From Pyxicephalus adspersus (taxonomy: Eukaryota > Chordata > Amphibia > Anura > Pyxicephalidae): a stretch of DNA of 64,000 nucleotides. The notes below the pieces were generated by a model. The model saw only the letters and a list, made by a program, of their open reading frames with translations, did not search any database and was not told the origin of the DNA. How positions within the stretch are numbered: position 1 is the first letter of the stretch; every line of letters starts with the position of its first letter. Position numbers and translations under genes: made by a program. The stretch lies in assembly GCF_032062135.1 (NCBI RefSeq), contig NC_092859.1, positions 64,477,295 through 64,541,294 on the forward strand, read 5' to 3'. Positions 19,168-28,124 of the stretch are shown in pieces.

Positions 19168-20547
19168 AAGAGGATTTTAACAAATGTTGGAGTTGCCATA
19201 ATTTATATTTATCCGCTAAAGACGAAAAGGTAGGGGGGTTATGCATATAATGATATCCTTTATTCGCCCATGATGATATATTCAAATTGATGAGATATTC
19301 ATATTATCTAATAGGGGTTTGAAGAGGAAGTGAGTCCTCTAAGGAATAAGATAACTTGATTAATTTTTTCCATGCTAATACCATAGCTTCTATTGAGTAT
19401 AGATATGGGATTTTAATTTTAGATGTAAGGGAAGTTGCTAAAAAATAAGCCAAGTAATCATCTCCATTTATTATGGAAGTTTCTATATTTAGCCATCTTG
19501 TTTCGGTGTTAAGAAAAAGGCATTTCTCCAGCTGATCTAATAGAGAAGCAAAGTAATAATCTTGAATCAACGGTAGTCTCACACCTTCTACCTTTCTCTG
19601 ACGTATAAGAAAACGACTAACTATTCTAGGCATTTTGTAATTCCAAATAAAGTAATTCAATGAGTTTTGAATAGTTATAAAAACTTGTTTAGAGAGAACA
19701 ATAGGTAAAGCTCTAAATAAATATAAAATTTTAGGTAAAAGAGACATTTTGAAAGCAGATATTCTGCCTATCCAAGAGAGTTCAATAGTACTTAACTTTT
19801 TTAGTTTATCTTGTATTGTTTTAAGTAGGGTTGAAAAGTTGTATTTGTAGGTGTCAACGCTAGGGTATTATATTTTTATTCCCAGATAAGGGAATTCCCA
19901 GATAAATTCCGAACCTGAGTAAAGGGGAATTTTTCAGCTATAGTCTTTTGTGTCTTTGGAGGGATCCCAATATTTAAAATGTAGCATTTTGACAAGTTTA
20001 TCTTATAATAACTAATATTACTAAATTCTGAGATAGTTTGCAGTAGTGCTTCAATGGATTTAATAGGGTTGGTAAGTGTTAGAATAATACCATCTGCGAA
20101 CAATCCAATGACATGGGATATTTTATCAATAGTCAGCCCCTTTTATATTGTTATTCAATCTGATTTTCTGAGCCAAAGGTTCTATCGTTAAAGAGAAGAG
20201 GATTAGGGATAACGGGCATCCCTGTCTTGTTCCATTGGTGACTAAAAATTCTGGTGAAAGCATGCTGGATGTGAATACATGTGCTGTTGGTGTGGTATAT
20301 AGTGCCATAATGGCGGAAAGAATTGACCCATTGAATCGAAAAGCAGAAAGTGTTTTCTCGAGATAGGACCAATGTAAGCGGTCGATTGCTTTTTCAGCAT
20401 CTAAAGTAATAAAGGTAGATTGGAGGTTATGGTATTCACCATATTGGATTAAGTTTGACATACGTTGAGTCCCATCTGGGGCCTCTCTACCTTTTACAAA
20501 CCCAATTTGATCCTTGTTGATAAGTAGAGGTGGTATATTAAGAAGTC
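19168..20547 (-). mobile_element. L1-A, 5' part (RT and connection)
   Basis: Three minus-strand frames give INKDQIGFVKGREAPDGTQR, FITLDAEKAIDRLHWSYLEK, NGTRQGCPLSLILFSL (20547-20126), FADGIILTLTNPIKSIEALL (20103-19876) and ILYLFRALPIVLS with FIWNYKMPRI (19747-19304). This is an L1-type RT whose catalytic F/YADD has become FADG, so it is dead. The 5' end is truncated next to a T run (20548-20565). It joins 12082 and below across L1-B. Confidence 0.85.
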
Positions 20548-20778
20548 TTTTTTTTTTTTTTTTTAAACTTGCTTTCTTGTCCTTCCTCCTCACCCTGTCA
20601 TGCGTCCCTGCTCTATATGTTAGCCACAGGCCTACTTGACAAGGGTAGAGTAGAGTAATCCATGAACTGCAACCCCAAACCAATTTAGGCCTACACACCT
20701 TTTTCCTTCATCCCAATCAAACACACCAGACTCCTGTTGGATTAAATTGACCATAGCAGCCCGTTTATTTACCAACTG

Positions 20779-20809
<31 letters not shown>

Positions 20810-20829
20810 ACATTTTGTATAAAAACACA
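20548..20829 (-). repeat. Unassigned A-tailed piece and (AT)n microsatellite
   Basis: On the minus strand about 135 bp of unique-looking DNA ends in an 18-nt A run (20548-20565), like the tail of a retroposed sequence. An (AT)n run lies at 20783-20808. No family was recognised. Confidence 0.4.
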
Positions 20830-21170
20830 TAATACCTTATCTTAAAACTTCAAAAAAAACCTCCAACGCAGCATTCTAAAATTATTTCTTTCTTACAGGA
20901 CCATGATATTTTTTATTTTACAATTAACAAAAAATACCTCCGCTCATTAACCAGGCCCCCAGCCACTATCACACCGCCTCAGGGACAATCAGCGGATGAC
21001 AACCTCTGACACCTAGCCCCCGTAACAACCAAGTGTCGTGCAAGGCCACCCTTAACCAAGAGACCCATATACTGCCGGGTCTCACCCCCTTATTTTCTTC
21101 CTTCCCCAACGAACTTTAGCCCTTTCATGGACCTTATAAAAGAACGCCACCCAGCCGCATACATGAAACC

Positions 21171-21752
21171 TTATGTTTGAGAGCACCTCCACACTTGTAA
21201 AGCCCTCTGCAAACTGTCCTGTAAACTCAACAGCCATAAATCGATGCCCACCGCATTCAAGTGCACCCCATCGCTCTGCAAGAACAGCCCAGGTTCAGAT
21301 TCCAACTCCCAATGCCGCACAACCTGGCCGCCATTGCGAACTATAAACCTTCCAACTTCTTTATTTACTTTGATACGTGCCCTATTAAGCCTTTCAGTTG
21401 ACTGAGCATGCCGGCAAGACATCCTTGCCACAATATCGGACCACAACAAAATGGTCCCTGGAAATGCTTCCCTCAGTTTCAGGCAATCAAATTTGATGTC
21501 CCTGATTAGCTTCTGCATAGGTCTTACCCCCAAATCATTCCACCCAGTATGAATCAACAGCACATTAGAAGGTCTGTCCAGACCAGCAAACCTGTTAACT
21601 TCCGGCACTACTCTCCGCCACTGCATACCCGGGATACCTATCCATTGAATTTGAGCTACATCCCGACTCAAACCCAGCTGCCTTCCGCTTTCCCACATGT
21701 CTGCCCTTCTGGCGCCCCAATAGACAAATGAGTGTCCCAGTATCCATATCAA
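21171..21752 (-). CDS. SGNH hydrolase ORF of the Ngaro-like element (open, 193 aa)
   Basis: The four SGNH blocks are all present: Ser in ILGHSFVYWG (residues ~4-13), Gly in WIGIPGMQW (~36-44), Asn in HTGWNDLGV (~68-76) and the Asp/His pair in SDGVHLNAVG (~160-169). SGNH/GDSL hydrolases cleave esters; the function in retrotransposons is not established. The frame is uninterrupted from ATG to stop while the recombinase and RT upstream are broken. It overlaps the recombinase 3' end by no more than a spacer of about 140 bp. Start chosen at the Met just ahead of block I; an earlier start in frame is possible. Confidence 0.85.
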   Translation of the reverse strand: MIWILGHSFVYWGARRADMWESGRQLGLSRDVAQIQWIGIPGMQWRRVVPEVNRFAGLDRPSNVLLIHTGWNDLGVRPMQKLIRDIKFDCLKLREAFPGTILLWSDIVARMSCRHAQSTERLNRARIKVNKEVGRFIVRNGGQVVRHWELESEPGLFLQSDGVHLNAVGIDLWLLSLQDSLQRALQVWRCSQT

Positions 21753-21889
21753 GCATTGTGGACCATCTGCAAAAAAAAAATACCAGCCACCATCTTACAA
21801 AGTAACCCCTTCCTCCTTCCAACATAAAATTTTTACAGCTCCCTGCCCCCGCTCCCCTAAATGCAATCAAAAGCACCCACTCCCCCAGA

Positions 21890-22925
21890 CTATAACAAGT
21901 TAGGGAGGATAAACAGCCTAAAGCGCTGGGAATCCCAACGTCCTATCCGTTGTATCACCTCCGGCCCCAGGCCCCATCTTTCTGCCTCTGTGGTTGCCCC
22001 GATCCGGAAAGAGTGGGACGTATACTCACCCGCGTTCCTGCCAGTTGCCACCACACATCTACGTAAAACTGCCCCAAACTGAAAACGAGGTAAACACGTC
22101 CCATCTTCATGCACAAAGAAAGGCCCCTCCACTTGAGGACGCATCCTAAGATACTCAACTACCAGCCGTACTGGACATAACTCCGCTCCATCCAATGCCC
22201 CCAATTCCAATCTAACTCCCCAGCCCATTTGAACCGTTTTAGACTTGCGAACCAACACGCTTCCATCCCCTAACTGAACATCCGACCACAGCAAGCCTCC
22301 CAATTTATTTTTGCTGGGACTTACCACCTTCCACAGGCGCAATGCTGCAAAAAAGGTGACAACAAAAACTGAAACAAAAGAACTTCAAATCCACTAAAAC
22401 AAGTATCCTGCAAGCAACGGCACAACTCACTCAACATTTCAAACGACACCGGCCGCCTAGGGTCTCTGCGACTGCTCCCTTTTCGATAACCCCTAAAAGC
22501 CTGTCGAACCAAAAAAATCTTTGTCCCATCCTGCCATCCTATAAGCCTAAACAGGAAAACCAAGGCAGCCAACTTCTTCCCCATGGCACCCCCCAAAACC
22601 CCCCTCCGAAAATTATTTAACAAAAAATAAAAACCGAAGCCTCCCCTCTACTCGGATCCATACTCACGCCATCATTCTGCAGAAACAAAAACCACTCCCG
22701 CCAAGAGTTAACATATGCCTGCCAGGTACCTGCACACACCGACCGCTGGATCAACCTGGCAAGGACCACCTCCGAAGTTCCTCCGGACAAGGGGTCCCCA
22801 ACTCCTTGGCCTCTGGTGCTGCATCCCGGAATCGCGACCACTGAAAGCGAGAAAGTGAATGAGCAATTACGTTCTCGCGCCCTGGAACATGGACTGCCCT
22901 TACATAAATATTCTTCTGTAAACAC
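21890..22925 (-). pseudogene. Tyrosine recombinase of the Ngaro-like element, nucleophile lost
   Basis: Three consecutive frames cover the SAM-like N-terminus (SVCAGTWQAYVNSWREWFLF), the middle (KKLAALVFLFRLIGWQDGTK, RDPRRPVSFEMLSEL) and the catalytic end. The catalytic set is visible as ALRLW (Arg), SHSFRIGATTEA (His-x-x-Arg) and IGRWDSQRF (Trp). The position expected to carry the nucleophile (YI in the family) reads RLFI, so Tyr is replaced by Phe. With two frameshifts this copy cannot recombine. The enzyme would insert circular cDNA without target duplication. Confidence 0.8.
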
Positions 22926-22939
22926 AACAATACCAGATG

Positions 22940-23472
22940 CTAAAACAAAGAAATAACCGGTGGGGAAGAGGCCGTATTATTATTAATAAATTCAATAAAT
23001 GTTTTTGCAGTAAAATGGCACTTTGCGTTTAGCCAGCAAGTGCCCCCACAACACCAAAGGTACTACTATAGGGAAAAGCTCAAGTAAAACTAAATTCCTA
23101 CACAAATCCTGTTCACGCCATTCCCTAAGCCATTCCGCTGCACTCCATCTACCAGAGAAGTAAGCACCATACCCATGAGCCCCAGCCGCATCCGTCACTA
23201 ACTCCAATGCTCCATTATCCACTAGCAGTTGCATCCATTGTAGGAGGACCATTGTAGGAGGCTAAAAAATGCTGCCATACCCGCAAATTTTCTTTTAACA
23301 CCTGGGTCAGACGTATGTAATGACCTGGTGCTCGCACACTGGCCGTGACTGCAGCCAATCTGCGGCAGAAAATCCTGCCCATAGGCATAATGCGGGATGC
23401 AAAATTCAACCTGCCTAACAGAGACTGCATCTCCCGTAAACGTATCTTTTTTATGCCACACGCCCTCCCCAC
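22940..23472 (-). pseudogene. RNase H of the Ngaro-like element
   Basis: Frames give QSLLGRLNFASRIMPMGRIF (the RT connection typical of DIRS elements) and then ELVTDAAGAHGYGAYFSG with the first RNase H Asp, followed by VLLELFPIVVPLVLWGHLLA with the Glu. This is the DIRS-type RNase H, located directly after RT. A frameshift splits it near 23230. Confidence 0.75.
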
Positions 23473-24180
23473 AGCCTCTTAAGCCCCTCCAGCTTGTCCT
23501 CCGGAAGTCTACATTCCATTTTTTTCGAGTCTAAAATAATTCCTAAAAAACAAATTACAGATGATGGGCCCACTGTTTTATCCGTAGCCAAAGGCACACC
23601 AAACTTAGCTGTAACATGTTCCAACGTTCCCAGTAAAGTTGCACACTCCAAGGACCCTCCAGGACCCACACATAAAAAATCGTCAAAATAATGAATAATA
23701 GACCGCAAACCAGAAACCTCCTGCACCACCCATTCAATGAATGTACTAAAAACCTCAAACAAGGAACAAGAAACTGAGCAGCCCATAGGTAAGCATTTAT
23801 CCACAAAAAAAACCCTTGCCACTCACAACCTAGGAGCCAAAAACTATCCGGATGCACCGGCAACTAACGAAAAGCCGCCTCAATATCAGTTTTTACCATT
23901 AAACAACCCCTACCTGCCCCTTTAACTAATGACACCGCAACATCAAAGGAAGTATAGGCTACCCTACAGAGCTCCGGATCAATTCCATCGTTAACTGATT
24001 CCCCTTTCAGGTAAGATAGATGGTGTATCAATCGAAATTGCTGCGGCTCCCACTTAGGAACCACCCCCAAAGGTGAAACAACAAATCCACCAAAGGGGGC
24101 TCCCTGAATGGCCCTGCCATGCGACCCAAAGCCACCTCCTTGGCCAGCTTGGCAGTAACCACCTCAGGATTTGCCAAAGC
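23450..24180 (-). pseudogene. Reverse transcriptase of the Ngaro-like element
   Basis: Landmarks are GVVPKWEPQQFRLIHHLSYL, VKTDIEAAFR, LPMGCSVSCSLFEVFSTFIE and IIHYFDDFLCVG, the last being the catalytic DD motif in its DIRS form. A stop and a frameshift lie between IEAAFR and the LPVHPDSF segment near 23863. DIRS-type RTs share this LIHHLSYP-like entry motif. Confidence 0.85.
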
Positions 24181-24583
24181 AGACCGCAGATTCTTGGACC
24201 CCTGGGGAATATTCACTAAATCACACGGAATACAGAAACCCTCTGAAAAACCCTCTTCCAATAAAACTGTGGCCTCCCTATCCGGGTACCCACCTAGGAA
24301 ATGCCGCATGCTTTCCACCTTCACTGGAGTCATCCCTTTTTCCTGTAAGCTCCCCGGCCCTACCCTTTCCTTTTGACAAACATCGGGCCCCTGAATGACC
24401 CCCCCCACAAGAGGAACACTCATGTTTGAAATGACAGGTTGCTCCAAACTTACAGGTGCCCTCATTAAACAACCAACAGAGCCCTCTGCGCTTACCTGCC
24501 AGGGTTCCCGCGGCTCCTGAGCCCCCGGCACCCCCTGGAAACAACTGCATGCCTAACCTAGCAGATGGCCGACGATCTTTCAC
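24050..24583 (-). pseudogene. Gag-like ORF with CCCH plus CCHC zinc motifs (Ngaro-like)
   Basis: The 24583-24278 frame has CWLFNEGTCKFGATCHFKH, which is C-x7-C-x5-C-x3-H, followed at once by CSSCGGGHSGARC, which is C-x2-C-x4-H-x4-C. An overlapping frame (24531-24028) leads on to residues just before RT (VVTAKLAKEVALGRMAGPF). The N-terminal part of Gag is missing; sequence right of 24600 is an A/T run. Nucleic-acid binding is inferred from the zinc motifs. Confidence 0.7.
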
Positions 24584-24722
24584 TATCTATCGTGTGTACA
24601 GTATTCGACAGCAAAAATTCGGGAGGAAAAAAAAATTTTTTTTTGTTTTTTCTTAAATAATTTATTTCGTATGTGTTTTTTATTTTAAACTTGTTCTTTT
24701 TTTATTTTTTACAGGTTATCCA

Positions 24723-24911
24723 ACAATGACATTATAAATCATAATGTCATTGTGGGATTCCTGGACCGTGGGAACTTTGCGGTCACAGCTAATTGAAAGC
24801 AGGTGCCTTCAATTAGCTGTAACTGCAGGCAATACGAGGGCAATAGAGGTTGAATGGAGATAGTATCTCCATTCATACCTCTACTGCTCTGTGATGGGCT
24901 GAGAAATAGGA
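24723..24911 (+). repeat. Interspersed repeat R1, copy 1
   Basis: It begins with a short palindrome (ATGACATTAT / ATAATGTCAT) and then GGGATTCCTGGACCGTGGGA, AAAGCAGGTGCCTTCAATTA and CTCTGTGATGGGCTGAGAAA. The same block lies at 57992-58158 in the same orientation. Flanking right-hand sequence (24912-25040) contains hairpins such as GGGTTTCC against GGAAACCC and differs from copy 2. Family unknown. Confidence 0.7.
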
Positions 24912-25067
24912 AACCCTGATGACAGCTCAAGCATCATAAGGGTTTCCCTTTCCTCAGCCAATCAGGGAGCAGAGCAATCAGCGGAGCTTTACTATGCTGA
25001 CAGCTCTGCTCCCCTGATTACTCCCGCAGCGCTAGAGGAGCTGTGACATGTATTCTGTATGTGTAAT

Positions 25068-25604
25068 CTATTGAATGTTATTAGGGGCACTGGGAGTGGT
25101 ACTAGGACGGAGCTGTGAGTCCCAATACGAGCAGTCTGGGATCCAGTATCTGCAAAAATTGATCATGCCAAGAAAGCTGAGCAGCTGTTTCTTTGTCTGT
25201 GGGCAAGGCAGATTGGTAATGGCATGTACAAGCCTGGGGGCTAGCAGCCGGGATGCTGGGGTTAAAAGCATTCCCAGGAATGTGACCTGTTGCAGGCAGA
25301 ACTGAACCTTTTTTGGGACTCCCTTTTCCAGATCTGACATGACCGGTGTTAAGGGTGTGATCAGCTCATTGATGGCCCTGGGATCCTGTGTAAAGCAGTA
25401 TGAGCCATCTGGCTTTTTGACAGGACTTACTGGGGTAATATAAGGAGAGCAAGTTCTCCTAAGTATGCCTTGCTGGCAGAAAAATTGAATCATGGGTGCT
25501 AAGGAATCTTCCTTGCCTTTAGTTAAAAGGTACTGCTTTTGGTATATTGGTGTATGTGGTTTTGTGAGTGTTGTATGGGGTGCAGTCCAGGAATCCCACG
25601 TCAT
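25068..25604 (-). pseudogene. ERV-1 RT remnant lacking the catalytic core
   Basis: The frame reads QGILRRTCSPYITPVSPVKK and DPRAINELITPLTP, the fingers of a retroviral RT. It then jumps to VTFLGMLLTPASRLL and LLSFLGMINFCRYWIPD, which belong to the thumb/connection. The region that should contain the YxDD motif, roughly 100 codons, is missing with the reading frame kept, which points to an internal deletion. The chain then ends in unrelated residues. Confidence 0.75.
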
Positions 25605-26076
25605 ATGGTCCGGTGGACCATGTGTTGTCAGGAACTAGAAAATCTAATAAGGGCGGTTGCAAGGTTGTACTGACATTATTCCCTCCCTTTGGGTCAACAT
25701 CCAGTGACATTCCCAGAGATCCCATCAGGTCTCTTCCTAACAGGTTAACTGGACAACTAGGTAATACCTTGAATGAGTGATGTGTAATGTATTCTCCATG
25801 TACTGTACATATGGGAATATGAGGCATGCGTCTTGTCGGGGTGATGACTCCGTTTATTCTCACAGAGGGTCCACCAGGTGTAGATGGACCTGACCAGGAT
25901 TGGAGGACAGAACATGTCCTTCCTGTATCTACTAACAAGTCAGTCAGGAATTGTCCTACTTCTAATGTGATTATTGGGTTTTCATCAGCCTGGTCAGAGA
26001 TCTGTAACAAAGTGGTGGTGGTGTCCATGTACATGGGGTTTGGATGACTTAGGTAGCTCAAACCATCCTGCAGCAT
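25519..26076 (-). pseudogene. ERV-1 protease region
   Basis: The retropepsin active site is readable as FLTDLLVDTGRTCSVLQS (residues ~42-59), with the DTG triad intact. INLLGRDLMGSLGMSL-like residues (~120-135, VNLLGRDLMGSLGMSL) are the conserved G-R-D-L end of retroviral proteases. The frame runs 185 codons without a break and into residues preceding RT, overlapping the RT frame by about 85 bp. Confidence 0.75.
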
Positions 26077-26122
26077 CCTTTGTTAAAAACTGGGCAAAAA
26101 TGTTTGGGGCATCTAAAGTGCT

Positions 26123-26368
26123 TCAGTTGTCAATAATAATTTTGGCAGTGCGCCCATGTTCAGAAATCATTCCATTATTCAGTGACTGAATAAATACTAT
26201 ACTCAGATCACCTCCTAATCCTAAACCTGCTTCTTCCTTCCACACTTTCCTAAACCTTCTAGCATAATCACTTATAGTTTCTCCTGGCTTTTGCTTGCAT
26301 GGTAATGCAGTGGCCATGGATTTCCTATCTCCTTGTAATCTTACAAACTCAGTGTTTAATTCTCCCAT
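26123..26368 (-). pseudogene. ERV-1 gag capsid fragment
   Basis: An 81-codon frame has QKPGETISDYARRFRKVWKE and a following FIQSLNNGM, which resembles the capsid C-terminal region (major homology area) of class I retroviruses. The rest of gag upstream (26369-26760) has no clear open frame. Confidence 0.6.
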
Positions 26369-27194
26369 AACTTTTTATAGTGTGTTTCAGTTATAAGGGG
26401 ATATTTTTTTACATTTGTTTGTACAGAAACATGTTTTTACGACATGTTTTTGCAGAAATTGGGATGGCCAGGGTTGGTATGTTGCTTGATTGGAAAGGCA
26501 CATACCCAATATACAACTGATATGAAATTTAGAGAAAGATCCCTCAAGTGGGAATGGATCGGGACATTTTAAGTTCTCTGTTCCATTCTTCAGGTTTAAT
26601 GTAAAGGGGTCAATGTAATAATCTGCTCTACAGTTAACATTATAGGGGGCATCCCTGTTGTCAGGTTTCTAGCACACTTTTATATGTTTTTTTACATGTT
26701 TCTTTTAGGGGTCTTTAGGTTTCCCTGGGTTATTCCCCTTACCTTGGGAATTTCCCATAGTTGCAGTTTAAATTACAGTATAAATATCAAACGTTTGTAC
26801 ACAGTTATTGTTACTTCAGTTAGTTCAGCAGGTAGCTGCAGTGCTCGCTGACCCAGGACTGCTTACCAAAATGCAGCTTAGGTCACGTTACTGCTTGCCC
26901 AAGGCAACCACAGCAGTGAGGATTGACCCAACCTCACCTCGGCAACCAGAATAGTACACAAACTTATCTTATATACAATATTTACTATACTTCTATATCA
27001 TGCAACATAATTCTTATACTCTATACATTAAAACAGAGGTCACGAGTGTGCACAAATTCAATAAAATATTTCCCAAATCTTCTTAAGGACCCAGTCCTTC
27101 TATGAGGGAGTCTACACTGCCACAGTGCTTAGGTTCGTAGGATATCTACGGGAACCCAGGGGAGGGCAGAGGTAGAAAAGAAAATTTCTACTTA

Positions 27195-27243
27195 CCCGAT
27201 CCTGGTCTTTTTAAGGTAGGTAGATATCCCACTTCTGACACCA
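27195..27243 (-). promoter_or_regulatory. ERV-1 primer-binding site and splice donor
   Basis: Three bases inside the LTR, the minus strand reads TGGTGTCAGAAGTGGGAT (27226-27243), matching the complement of a tRNA-Leu 3' end. About 35 bp further a consensus 5' splice site, CGGGTAAGTAG, is present (27189-27199), where retroviral leaders carry their major splice donor. Confidence 0.7.
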
Positions 27244-27246
27244 AAC

Positions 27247-27453
27247 TGTTAAGGTGATTTCTTGCTGATCCCAGATCAGTTTATCCCTCTCGATGTTTCA
27301 AGGTAAGAAGCTTCAAGGTAAGGATGGAGCAAATATTGACCTACTGATAAGGAGGATATAACTTGTTTCGACACAACTCAATTATCTGCAAACTATAGCA
27401 AAAAACACAAAAACAACTTAAATTCAAAACTCAGCAAAATTATATTCCTTACA
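27247..27453 (-). repeat. Candidate ERV-1 5' LTR
   Basis: On the minus strand it starts TGTAAGGAATATAA and ends CCTTAACA directly before the primer-binding site. The inner edge is well supported; the outer edge rests only on the TGTAAGG/CCTTAACA inverted ends. About 207 bp is short for an LTR, so it may extend further right. Confidence 0.45.
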
Positions 27454-27522
27454 ATGGCTCCTGCTTTGTCGCCTCTCAAAGGAGAAGAAACTTTCCCCAG
27501 AGTGACATCATGTTGCCAGAAT

Positions 27523-27760
27523 CTGCCTACTCTCCCATCGCAGGCTCAGACCTGTTTGCTAAACATCCTGGGGGGACAGAAGCGCAGGGCTGTGGACGCA
27601 ACAAAAGTTGTGTGCACAGCCCTGCGCTACTGTCCCTTTAGGATGTGTAGGAGGCAAGTCTGAGCCTGTGATGGGAGAATGGGCAGGTTAAATTTATATG
27701 AGGAACCGTGGACCACCAAAATTTTCTCGCGGACCACTGGTTGGCAACCGCTGATCTAAA
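27523..27760. mobile_element. hAT-like MITE with long internal hairpin
   Basis: Arms of about 70 bp (27523-27594 and 27615-27687, sharing CTCCCAT, CAGGCTCAGAC, ACATCCT and GCGCAGGGCTGTG) fold around a 20-bp loop. To the right, GGTTGGCAACCGCTG (27739-27753) is the reverse complement of a hAT-type end CAGCGGTTGCCAACC. The left terminus was not located. Confidence 0.55.
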
Positions 27761-27900
27761 ATAAAGGTTTTTGACATACAAGTTCCATTAAAAATGGAGT
27801 TTTTTGCACAGGGTAATTCATGCCAAAAAGATTTGTTATTTAAATATTCTAAAAGTATATAAAAAATATACCTGCTGATGAGCAAGAAATATAATATAAT

Positions 27901-28124
27901 GGGCCTGTTTTTTTAAAGCTCTCCAAGACTAGACAAGATACACTTTCAGCAGTGAAGCTTGGTGATCCAGCAAACCTGGAATGGATTTCTTAAAAGACAT
28001 TTTATATTTGTTAGCAAATGTTTTCGATCCTGGACCAGACCCATTCCAGGTTTGCTTGATCACCAAGCTTCACTGATAAAAGTGTATTCTCTGCAGCCTT
28101 GGAGAGCTTTAATAAATCAGGCCC
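27901..28124. mobile_element. Palindromic MITE M1, copy 1 (complete)
   Basis: The 224-bp unit starts GGGCCTG and ends CAGGCCC. Its two halves are inverted copies (AAGCTCTCCAAG / CTTGGAGAGCTTT, GGTGATCCAGCAAACCTGGA / CCAGGTTTGCTTGATCACC). Related copies are at 53613-53778 and 59374-59597. Confidence 0.8.

Larger units (their letters stand above)
20830..24583 (-). mobile_element. Ngaro/DIRS-type tyrosine-recombinase retrotransposon
   Basis: Reading the minus strand, a Gag-like protein with CCCH and CCHC zinc motifs, RT, RNase H, a tyrosine recombinase and an SGNH hydrolase ORF follow one another. There is no DDE integrase and no LTR. A recombinase instead of an integrase defines the DIRS order, and a downstream SGNH hydrolase is known from Ngaro-group elements of fish and amphibians. 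Split direct repeats, which should mark the ends, were not identified by eye, so the outer limits are approximate. Frameshifts interrupt all parts except the hydrolase. Confidence 0.85.
25068..27453 (-). mobile_element. ERV-1, retrovirus-like remnant (5' LTR to truncated RT)
   Basis: Reading the minus strand, a candidate 5' LTR (27453-27247), a primer-binding site, a leader with a consensus splice donor, a gag capsid segment, a DTG protease and a partly deleted RT can be followed. RT features suggest a class I (gamma/epsilon-like) retrovirus. Integrase, env and the 3' LTR are absent, and the remnant ends at about 25068 next to repeat R1. It is inactive: the RT active-site region is deleted and the gag frame is mostly unreadable. 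Confidence 0.75.
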
